34,688 nt of DNA. Source: NORP240 sp942492445. Lineage in GTDB: Bacteria > Pseudomonadota > Gammaproteobacteria > Pseudomonadales > Pseudohongiellaceae. Each line of letters starts with the position of its first letter. The first letter of the stretch is position 1. Below, one piece after another: positions 9,601 to 15,628 of the stretch. Where the stretch lies: positions 1 through 34,688 of the forward strand of contig CALOEW010000026.1 in the NCBI GenBank assembly GCA_942492445.1. Direction: 5' to 3'. The notes beneath the pieces were generated by a model. It worked only from the letters and a program-made list of their open reading frames with translations. It had not been told where the DNA came from and made no database searches. A program made the position numbers and the translations under genes.

Positions 9601-9856
9601 TGGCCGTGCTGGTCATGCGCTCAATATTTTCGGCGCTTTCCAGCGCTTCTTCCAGACGCAGGCAAACCGCCGCTTCCGACTCTGCGGGAGTGGCTCCCAG
9701 GTAGGGGACACTGATCTGAATCATTCCCATATCGACATTGGGAAATTCCTCCTGGTGCAGACTGGAGTAAGCAATGACACCTGACGCCAAAAATATCCAC
9801 ATAAGCAGATTGGTGGCGACAGAGTTTTTCACAAACCAGCTGATAATGGTTCTCAA
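6632..9856 (-). CDS. RND-family efflux pump, inner-membrane subunit (AcrB/MexB superfamily)
   Basis: Proton-driven exporter subunit of 1074 residues, the normal length. The N-terminus (ISWFVKNSVATNLLMWIF) is TM1. A first periplasmic porter region follows, then TM2-TM6 with Asp398-Asp399 in GIIVDDAIVVGERVHAW, the proton-relay pair of TM4. A second porter region and a final helix cluster end the protein. The start is TTG 9856, decided by AGGAG seven bases upstream. The sequence fits the divergent 'efflux RND transporter permease' group more than classic AcrB, so the substrate cannot be predicted. It lies downstream of its adaptor gene. No outer-membrane TolC-like gene is adjacent, so a TolC encoded elsewhere is presumably used. 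Confidence 0.94.
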   Translation of the reverse strand: MRTIISWFVKNSVATNLLMWIFLASGVIAYSSLHQEEFPNVDMGMIQISVPYLGATPAESEAAVCLRLEEALESAENIERMTSTAREGGCDATLELATGAELNRVLNDVKGKVDAITTFPQETERPIVRAFSSTGTVLSLALSGDVDDLALKRHAEDIRNEILDLDGISTVNIQYIRPLEISIEISEFTLRQYGLTLDQIARAISLASLDLPGGTIRTDAGEILLRTKGQVYEGSEYADIVIRSFADGSQLRLGDIADIRDGFQEGYVDARINGENAAIVEVLRVGEEDIIASATQVRAYYEEKVRNTLPPNLSLNIINDSAVATQDRIGTVAENAYTGLVLVLIILALFLRFKLALWVAAGIPIAIAGALSAFPVAGLSISSLTVMGFILVLGIIVDDAIVVGERVHAWERKGLPKEEAAIEGTMEVSIPVIFGVFTTIAAFLPILLLEGPMGAFFNAIGAVVVFCLVASLIESQLILPGHLAHRKTEGYFLEGTVLVEYWRRFQGSIASSMERFAKHTYRDALVKVLKYRYATWATATGVIILTVALMMSGRVIFQFMPGVEGDIVYGSIQMPEGVAVSSTESAVEKLEQAAFELSAELDRELVELKASGQAPASTDRVVDSVLTVIGQRAARGGPPSDGSGPGGSHIAEVVMNLTPFFARGEISSELIRDRWREKVGEIPDALELTFVSDVFSAGEAINFRLEGRNEEALQIAATEARTELARYPGIFDITDSFRAGKQEAVMQINEAGKNLGLTNNEVATQVRQAFYGAEAQRIQRGKDDIRVMVRYPEAERKSLASLEDLLIRTATGAEVPFSSIADFSLGNGYSSIRREDGKRVITVSADVDRSVVKPDEVRRELIEKFHDDWEQRLNVDMVLGGEGEQQVRSMSELFSTFPLAMIIIFALLAIPLRSYTQPLIIMSVIPFGAIGAILGHFIMRADLVFFSLLGIIALSGVVVNASLVLVVNINRLRARGYDIERAVTSAGIMRFRPIFLTSATTFFGLVPLMLTANPATFFVVPMAISLSWGVLFATLITLFLVPSLYLILHDLLGYGDELEDAEDEAPPGELIYQD

Positions 9857-9925
9857 GCGATTACTCCTGAAGGCAGATACACGCGATTAAAGCCGTTTCA
9901 GATCAGATTGCTACCACTGATCAGT

Positions 9926-9986
9926 GGCCTGTTTACACTAATTAGATTTTCGCTGTTGTGACAATCATATTAGTGTGATCAGGCCC
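9926..9986. repeat. 61-bp palindromic element between adaptor and pump genes
   Basis: GGCCTGTTTACACTAAT (9926-9942) faces ATTAGTGTGATCAGGCC (9969-9985) as a 17-bp inverted repeat with two mismatches. The centre includes TGTTGTGAC. Both ends resemble the ends of the 268-bp element at 13875-14142, so this looks like an internally deleted copy. The TAG stop of the adaptor gene is formed at its right border (CAGGCCCTA). In mRNA it would fold into a strong intercistronic hairpin. It abuts a perfect 14-bp palindrome, CCACTGATCAGTGG, at 9914-9927. Confidence 0.7.
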
Positions 9987-11149
9987 TAAATCAATTCTTT
10001 TACAGGCTGGACCGGCATGCCGTCGTACACAGCCTGAATCGGGGAAATACAGATAAGCTCTCCGGGAGCGATACCACCGGAAATCAGAACAGTGTCCTGT
10101 TCCAGGCGCAGTATTTCCACATCTCGAAAATACATCTCATTTTCCGCATCAACGACCAGAACCTGGTTATTGTTTCGAATCACCCCTCTGGGCAACGCAA
10201 TGACATTGTCGACCCGCCGACCACTGATTTCGGCCTGCACGTACAGGCCGATAGGCAGCGGAATGTCGGCAGACCAACCTGAACTACTGGCGCGATCGGG
10301 CTGGCTGACGCGGATGATTGACTGCACCGAATTGCTTTCCTCGTCAATGGTCGCTTCGACGCGTACCAGTTTGCCATGCCACTGGTGCTGGGTGCCGCCA
10401 TACATACCGATAAGCCGCACCGACGGAGCGATATCCACAGGAAGTTCGCCACGGAACCCCAGGGGGATATCCAGGTATCCCAGCTGCCGGATTGCCAGGG
10501 GTACGCGTACTTCGACCATATCGGCCCCGTATAACACGGCGACATCCTGGGCGCGATTGACAAACTGGCCCAATTCCACGTTCTTGCTTTCGATTACCGC
10601 CGTGAACGGTGCAGTCAGCTCGGTTCGGCCCAGGTCCAGTTCAGCCTGCCTGAGGTTGGCCTGGGCGTCTGCCAGCCGTGCCTGAGTAACTGACAAAGTT
10701 CGCTCAGCCTCCTGTAGTTGGGCCTGACTGGCCAGCCTGCGATCCGCCAGGTCCCTGGTACGGCGCAGACTGTCCTCGGCAAACGCCAACTCCGCCTGGG
10801 CCTGTTGAACGCTGGCCCTGCCACGGGCAGCCGCCGTCTCGAAGTCACTGGAGTCAATACGCAATAACGGCTCGCCGGCTTCGATAAAACCGCCCGATTC
10901 CAGCGATGGCGAGACCCAACTGACCGGTCCTGCTACGGGAGCGGAAAGATTGACTTGCTGGGCAGCCTGAACCTTGCCCTGGGAATGCACCGTCAATTGG
11001 GTAGACCCCAGGGCGGCTTCAATAACCCGAACGGAAACCGGTTGAATTTCCGCAGCCGTCTCTTCAATCTCAGTCGGGTTACGGATCAGCGATATCGCTA
11101 CAGCTACCGACCCCACCAAAATCGCGACAGGCATTACAATCCTTTTCAT
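9986..11149 (-). CDS. RND efflux periplasmic adaptor (membrane fusion protein, HlyD/AcrA family)
   Basis: Links the inner-membrane pump to an outer-membrane channel; 387 residues. It starts at ATG 11149 with GGGAG eight bases upstream; a TTG one codon earlier is less likely. Domains in order are an N-terminal membrane anchor (about 5-25), a lipoyl/barrel-sandwich half (VNLSAPVAGPVSWVSPSLES), a coiled-coil hairpin rich in Ala/Gln/Arg (about 90-165), the second lipoyl half (ELTAPFTAVIESKNVELGQF), a beta-barrel and a membrane-proximal domain. It lies immediately upstream of the RND pump gene, in the same direction. Confidence 0.92.
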   Translation of the reverse strand: MKRIVMPVAILVGSVAVAISLIRNPTEIEETAAEIQPVSVRVIEAALGSTQLTVHSQGKVQAAQQVNLSAPVAGPVSWVSPSLESGGFIEAGEPLLRIDSSDFETAAARGRASVQQAQAELAFAEDSLRRTRDLADRRLASQAQLQEAERTLSVTQARLADAQANLRQAELDLGRTELTAPFTAVIESKNVELGQFVNRAQDVAVLYGADMVEVRVPLAIRQLGYLDIPLGFRGELPVDIAPSVRLIGMYGGTQHQWHGKLVRVEATIDEESNSVQSIIRVSQPDRASSSGWSADIPLPIGLYVQAEISGRRVDNVIALPRGVIRNNNQVLVVDAENEMYFRDVEILRLEQDTVLISGGIAPGELICISPIQAVYDGMPVQPVKELI

Positions 11150-11279
11150 CAATGAAGCTCCCGCTCATATTCTGTGACTGGTGAAGCGACCTGGCGCCTC
11201 CGTATATCCTTCGGACAGCGTCAAACCACTGCCTGCAAGACCTGCAAAATTAGTACCGCTATCCGTGTTTCTGTATTGC

Positions 11280-12005
11280 TTAAACCACCTGTTGCCGATA
11301 GTCTGGACGCATGTCCCCCAGGGCAACCCGCATGGCTGCCCGCAGCTGGTCGAAGTGTTTTTCAAACGCGCTGGCGGCCAGATCGCCGTTCTGCTCATTG
11401 AATGCCCTGGTCAGGGTCCTGACCAGCTCGGCGCCGGCACCCGCCGGCAGAACCGGCCTGAATCTGAGTTGCAACATGGGGCCCAGAATCTGGTCTTTGA
11501 GGTCATTGCCGATCAATCTGGCGACCAGGTTGTTGTCTATGCCGGCCATATAGTCAAGCATCGCCTGCCAGTGGGGTTGCATCGACTCAAAGTCTTCGGC
11601 GCTTTGGGCAATGTGTACGAGCATCTGCTTGAGCTGGATCAGTTGATCGCTGTCGGCCAGCTCGACCGCACCCTTGACCGTGAGGACTGTCAACATGGAG
11701 AAAATCTCCAGAAACTGATCCACCAGTTCAGGGTCAGGCACTTCCTCCAGCGCCAGGAGCGGCCCCAGAATCGCCAGGCTGGCTTCCTCCAGCGGCTTGA
11801 CCCGAACTCCTCCCGGTTGAATCTCAATGATGCCCTGCTGTTCAAGCAGGGAAAGCGCCTCGCGAACCGCACCGCGACTGATACCGAATCGAGCCGCCAG
11901 GTCGCGCTCGGACGCCAGCCTTTCCCCCGACCGATACCGGCCACTGAGAATTTCCCGGCGCAGGTTACCGGCAATCTCAAAACTGACTGATGTCGGTGAA
12001 GTCAT
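11280..12005 (-). CDS. GntR-family transcriptional regulator, FadR subfamily
   Basis: DNA-binding repressor or activator of 241 residues. The N-terminal winged helix has the GntR signature: LRREILSGRYRSGERLASER, then DLAARFGISRGAVREALSLL. The C-terminal two-thirds is helical, as in FCD/FadR-type ligand-binding domains. ATG 12005 follows AGAGGG at short spacing; a TTG at 12026 would add seven residues and lacks an SD. The gene is co-oriented with, and 130 bp upstream of, the adaptor and pump genes, so it probably controls them and itself. Two palindromes of the half-site type used by FadR-subfamily proteins (TGGTC-N-GACCA) sit on its promoter. The ligand is unknown. Confidence 0.88.
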   Translation of the reverse strand: MTSPTSVSFEIAGNLRREILSGRYRSGERLASERDLAARFGISRGAVREALSLLEQQGIIEIQPGGVRVKPLEEASLAILGPLLALEEVPDPELVDQFLEIFSMLTVLTVKGAVELADSDQLIQLKQMLVHIAQSAEDFESMQPHWQAMLDYMAGIDNNLVARLIGNDLKDQILGPMLQLRFRPVLPAGAGAELVRTLTRAFNEQNGDLAASAFEKHFDQLRAAMRVALGDMRPDYRQQVV

Positions 12006-12059
12006 AGACCCTCTGACGTGAAACAAGGAGACTCATGGGAAATAGGCATTTCCCAGCCC

Positions 12060-12086
12060 TGGTCGGACCAAATTGGTCGGACCAAT
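12060..12086. promoter_or_regulatory. Tandem GntR/FadR-type operators
   Basis: Two perfect palindromes centred 14 bp apart: TGGTCGGACCA (12060-12070) and ATTGGTCGGACCAAT (12072-12086). The arrangement TGGTC-N-GACCA matches the known operator style of FadR-subfamily GntR regulators. The second site overlaps the -10 box and the expected start of transcription of the adjacent regulator gene, so autorepression is the natural reading. Confidence 0.85.
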
Positions 12087-12111
12087 ATAGTGATTAATTT
12101 CAACTAGTCAA
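12084..12111 (-). promoter_or_regulatory. Sigma-70 promoter of the GntR regulator
   Basis: Read on the minus strand, TTGACT (12111-12106) and TATATT (12089-12084) are separated by 16 bp. Both are close to consensus. Transcription would begin near 12077, inside the second operator, about 70 bp upstream of the regulator ATG. Confidence 0.7.
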
Positions 12112-12205
12112 TCACTCACTTCACATTTGTTAACGATAGTCGATGAAACGGCCGTGACATGGGTTGGATGCGGCAGTGAGATTGATGGAGGGTTTCTGAC
12201 TCGGG

Positions 12206-13648
12206 CTAAGGCTTTCCGGGTATCGAGTAGGTGATCAACAGGTTATCCACCGACACAGGTCGCCTGCTTTCAAACACCGGCCTGAAACGGATCAGTTCCA
12301 GCGCGTCGATTGCCTCGGAGCGCAGACGGGGGTTGTCGACACCGGATGCAACGATCTTCCTGTTGCGGGATTCGCCGCGCGAATTCAGCCGGAAGCGAAT
12401 TTCAAATTCGCTCATGGCAACCTGGCCGGCGGCCTCGGTGGCCGCATCAGGCAGCGGTGGGCGCCGCGCCGCCGCCAGGGATTCGTTCCAGGCTTCATAG
12501 CGGCCCAGATGGGCCAGAGAATCCACGCCAGCCGGGACAACACCCCTGTCATTCTGTGCGTTCACCGCTTCGCCAAGGCTGGCGTGGAATGCAGGCTCTG
12601 GAAGTGGAGCCGGACGACTGAAAAATTGGTCAACACGACTCCGGGAAACTCCGGCATCTACCAGTTTGTCCATTGCCTCACGGTAAATACGCGCGGCGCT
12701 GCGCCGCTCCAGCAACAGCTGAAAATCCGCTTCGTAAATGATCGCCATTGCTTCCGCTTCCGGATCTCCCCCGGTCGCCACGATATTCCGTATCCGCTGT
12801 ACCAGACCGAGCCCGTCGAGCAAGGCGCGGTCAAGTTCTGCGGACAGATAGTCCCGCGGTCCACGACCGGCCACAGGAGACTGGACATACCGTTGTACCT
12901 GTTTCAATCCTTCGTTCATCAGATAGTCACCGATAAGTGCACGCCGGGCATCCAGCCCCAGTTCGTCGCTGGCGTTCAGAATCGAATAGACCTGATACTT
13001 CTGGACAGCACTTCGATAAAGCCACGGAATCATTGCTTCACTTTCGTCACCAAAGGTATCTGTCGCCAGCGACAGGTTCTGTCTCTGCAATTCCATGGCT
13101 TCGGTGAAATGACGCACCCGTTTGCCTGGGTCGTCCAGGTACAACGCTGCCAGGTGCCAGCGGATCAATTGGTCCCTGGCTTCAAGCAGCAATTCCGGCG
13201 CGCCGTCGACCTGGCTGTAAAGGTGCTGCAAGTAGCTGAAACGCTGCGTGACCGACTCCCAGTCCCGACGGCTTATGTCATTACGGATCGCTTCTCTGAG
13301 TACCGATACCTGCGCCAGGCTGTTCGGGCCATCCAGTGTTCGCAACAGCATGAGAAGCCGGCCAAGGTTGGCATCGGCCTCGTCGAAGGCCTGCAACTGG
13401 ACCAGAGTTTCGTTCAGCCCCCAAAGCGCCTCAACCAGGCTGCGATCGTAGGGGCCATACTGGAGCTCCTGCCCGGCGATCTGGGCCTGATAGCGGTCCA
13501 CTTCACTGCGCAGCCTGATACTCTCCTCCAGGGCGGAATTGACCGTTAATGGGGTATCGTCAGGCTCCTCAGCGGCATACAGACAAGCGCCCGACACTGA
13601 AATGCTCACGGCCACGAGCCAGCAAATTTTTCGTGCGCACATCATCAT
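12206..13648 (-). CDS. Secreted helical-repeat protein with C-terminal TonB-C-like domain
   Basis: Predicted periplasmic protein of 480 residues; I do not recognise a named family. ATG 13648 is the first of three consecutive ATG codons, with GGGAG six bases upstream. Residues 1-26 look like a signal peptide (MMMCARKICWLVAVSISVSG). About 35-400 is helical and degenerate-TPR-like (ALWGLNETLVQLQAFDEADA, LLLEARDQLIRWHLAALYL). The last 70 residues resemble the TonB C-terminal fold: FEIRFRLNSRGESRNRKI, then SEAIDALELIRFRPVFESRR. There is no proline-rich TonB spacer and no ExbB/ExbD neighbour, so it is unlikely to be a true energy transducer. The gene lies upstream of, and co-oriented with, the regulator. 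Confidence 0.75.
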   Translation of the reverse strand: MMMCARKICWLVAVSISVSGACLYAAEEPDDTPLTVNSALEESIRLRSEVDRYQAQIAGQELQYGPYDRSLVEALWGLNETLVQLQAFDEADANLGRLLMLLRTLDGPNSLAQVSVLREAIRNDISRRDWESVTQRFSYLQHLYSQVDGAPELLLEARDQLIRWHLAALYLDDPGKRVRHFTEAMELQRQNLSLATDTFGDESEAMIPWLYRSAVQKYQVYSILNASDELGLDARRALIGDYLMNEGLKQVQRYVQSPVAGRGPRDYLSAELDRALLDGLGLVQRIRNIVATGGDPEAEAMAIIYEADFQLLLERRSAARIYREAMDKLVDAGVSRSRVDQFFSRPAPLPEPAFHASLGEAVNAQNDRGVVPAGVDSLAHLGRYEAWNESLAAARRPPLPDAATEAAGQVAMSEFEIRFRLNSRGESRNRKIVASGVDNPRLRSEAIDALELIRFRPVFESRRPVSVDNLLITYSIPGKP

Positions 13649-13874
13649 CGCTGACTCCCGGGGCTGACAGGCCGTTGAAAAACCATTGCGGTTGCAGGAC
13701 GCGCATCCGAGAACACTCCTGAGTAAGAAGTGACCGGCCCGGCCGGATTACTGGTTCAGCCGGTCAATGCCCTGAATCGAGCATAACGAAGGAACTGCCG
13801 CATCACAATGTCTGCTGCTCAAATTGAGGCTTGCCATCCGGGGCCAGTCATTACACACTAGCGGGTGTTCCCCA

Positions 13875-14142
13875 GGGCCTGTCCACACTGATTTTGATTG
13901 TCAATGTTGTGACTAAAACAGCGCCAATCCAGGCGCGAGGAGCGTGGTTTGGTGGTTCCAAGTGAGCGACGGGCAACGACGAGCGGTGCTCTTGTTAGTC
14001 GCAACCCGAAGCGCCGGGGTCCTTTTTGCCTCCAATGTTGTTGGAATTCGCTGATTTAGAAGGTTTAAACTACGCTCATTACGCCTGGCTGGAGGCAAAA
14101 ATGACCTCCAGAATCGGTAATCAAATCAATGTGAGCAGGCCC
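13875..14142. mobile_element. 268-bp MITE-like element with nested inverted repeats
   Basis: The ends are imperfect inverted repeats, GGGCCTGTCCACACTGATTT (from 13875) and its counterpart ending at 14142 (AATCAATGTGAGCAGGCCC). Two further inverted repeats lie inside: GTTGTGACTAA/TTAGTCGCAAC (13906-13916 and 13995-14005) and a perfect 12-bp pair, TTTTTGCCTCCA/TGGAGGCAAAAA (14023-14034 and 14090-14101). No transposase is encoded. A 61-residue frame on the minus strand is low in complexity and not credible. No clear target-site duplication is visible. The element ends 9 bp before the GTG of the DUF4159 gene. Confidence 0.65.
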
Positions 14143-14151
14143 TAAGTCGAT

Positions 14152-14955
14152 GTGAAGATTTTCCTGAACACAATGAAGCAGTTGGCCGTTCTGGTTTTCG
14201 GACTCTGGATGACTTCCGGTGCCATGGCACAGGTACCACAGGGCAGGAGCAGCGGCTTTAGCGCCGCCTACCTCGATGACCTGTACGATATCGCCGGGGA
14301 GTTTGCCTTTGTTCGAATTCAATACGACACCTACTATGACGGTGGGTTTTATGGTGGCCCCTGGGCTACCGATTTCCCCGCGTCAGACGAAAATTTTCTT
14401 CGCGGAGTGTCGCGACTGACCAACGTCCGGGTCATGAGCCAGCCAATCGTGTTGCGGTTCGACGACAGGGAAATCTTCGACTACCCGTTTCTATACGCCC
14501 TGGAGATGGGCCGCAATGGCGGCCTGTCACTGAGCCCGGCGGAGGTCCAGAACCTGCGCGAATACCTGTTGCGGGGAGGGTTCCTGCTGATCGACGACTT
14601 CTGGGGCGAACGGCAGTGGGACGCCTTTTATCGTGATTTTTCACTTCTGTTCCCGGATCGTGAACTGGTGGAACTGACCCCCGATCACGAGATTTACCGC
14701 ACTTTCTACGATATCGATGGCGCCCAGATGATTCCCGGTCGGGGTGGGCGCCAGGGCTTCGGCCAGGCGGGTATCAATACAGCCAGCAACCATGCGATCC
14801 TGGATGACCAGGGCCGGGTCATGGTGCTAATCAACTGGAACTCGGACATGGGTGATGGGTGGGAGCATACCTATGACCAGTGGTACCCGACCCAGTACTC
14901 CAATTCGGCCTACCAGCTGGGAATCAATTACCTGATCTACTCACTTACGCACTGA
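14152..14955 (+). CDS. DUF4159 domain secreted protein
   Basis: Predicted periplasmic protein of the DUF4159 family, with a glutamine-amidotransferase-like fold by family knowledge. A signal peptide ends SGAMAQ (about residue 26 from GTG). Recognisable stretches are FVRIQYDTYYDGG, DYPFLYALEMGRNGGLSLS, LREYLLRGGFLLIDDFWGE and NWNSDMGDGWEH. The start is uncertain: GTG 14152 gives 267 residues, while ATG 14173 gives 260 and a tidier signal peptide. Neither has an SD. The region upstream is entirely the MITE-like element, so the native promoter may have been displaced. DUF4159 genes often sit beside MoxR/DUF58/VWA genes; here it is alone. Confidence 0.85.
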   Translation: MKIFLNTMKQLAVLVFGLWMTSGAMAQVPQGRSSGFSAAYLDDLYDIAGEFAFVRIQYDTYYDGGFYGGPWATDFPASDENFLRGVSRLTNVRVMSQPIVLRFDDREIFDYPFLYALEMGRNGGLSLSPAEVQNLREYLLRGGFLLIDDFWGERQWDAFYRDFSLLFPDRELVELTPDHEIYRTFYDIDGAQMIPGRGGRQGFGQAGINTASNHAILDDQGRVMVLINWNSDMGDGWEHTYDQWYPTQYSNSAYQLGINYLIYSLTH

Positions 14956-15144
14956 ACGAATCTGCCCTGTTTGAAGCCTGTCTGCGGCAATCCTGCGTGG
15001 AGACTACGCCCTGTGGAGGGCCTCTCTATATATTCCTCGGTGCTGCCCTGGCAGAACCCGGGCGCCGAATGCGGTGCGTCTTGACAGGCAACTGGCCAGG
15101 AAGTCAGAGTACACAACTACCGGTCGAGGCCAGGAAACCTCCAG

Positions 15145-15564
15145 ATGCTGACGACATTCTTTTTCAACACACTCCTGATCTCCGCCGCGGTGGTGATCCA
15201 CTATGAGATCCTCCATCTTCTGTCTTCATTTATTCCCAGGTTGTCACTGCAACATCGATTACGGGTCATTATCGGTGTATTCGGCACACTCATTGGCCAC
15301 GTCCTGGAAATCTGGATGTTTGGCATCGCTTATTACCTGATGATCAATCACGGGGACTTTGGCTCCTTGAAGGGCAATTTTGATGGCAGCCTGCTGGATA
15401 ACGTTTATTTTTCCTTCACGACTTATACGTCCCTGGGCATAGGCGATATAGAGCCGCTCGGCGACATCCGCTTCCTCGCGGGCCTGGAGGCCCTAACCGG
15501 TCTGGCCCTGATCACCTGGAGTGCCTCGTTCATGTTCATCGAAATGCGTAAATTCTGGGAATAA
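15145..15564 (+). CDS. Two-TM potassium-channel-like protein (Ion_trans_2)
   Basis: Small integral membrane protein of 139 residues with the pore-loop layout of bacterial K+ channels. Helices are predicted at about 3-30 and 40-68. A re-entrant pore segment with filter-like TTYTSLGIGD (92-101) follows, then a final helix at about 112-133. The canonical filter is TVGYG(D); here it reads SLGIGD, so selectivity may differ. There is no cytoplasmic RCK/TrkA domain. ATG 15145 has AGGA upstream (near 15132). The gene follows the DUF4159 gene by 190 bp and converges on the DUF6351 gene. Confidence 0.78.
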   Translation: MLTTFFFNTLLISAAVVIHYEILHLLSSFIPRLSLQHRLRVIIGVFGTLIGHVLEIWMFGIAYYLMINHGDFGSLKGNFDGSLLDNVYFSFTTYTSLGIGDIEPLGDIRFLAGLEALTGLALITWSASFMFIEMRKFWE

Positions 15565-15628
15565 GACAGGTGCAGGAAAGACCCGGGTTCCGCCAGGACA
15601 GCACGGCCCGGCGACTCCCAGAACCCTG

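Noticed and set aside
11408..11428. CTGGTCAGGGTCCTGACCAG as a further operator
   Set aside because: The half-sites resemble TGGTC/GACCA but are spaced differently and lie inside the regulator's coding sequence.
12509..13549. 346-codon plus-strand frame
   Set aside because: Antisense shadow of the TonB-C-like gene; odd composition and no recognisable domain.
13913..14098. 61-codon minus-strand frame inside the MITE-like element
   Set aside because: It covers the nested inverted repeats, lacks an SD and resembles no transposase; more likely a by-product of the palindromic sequence.
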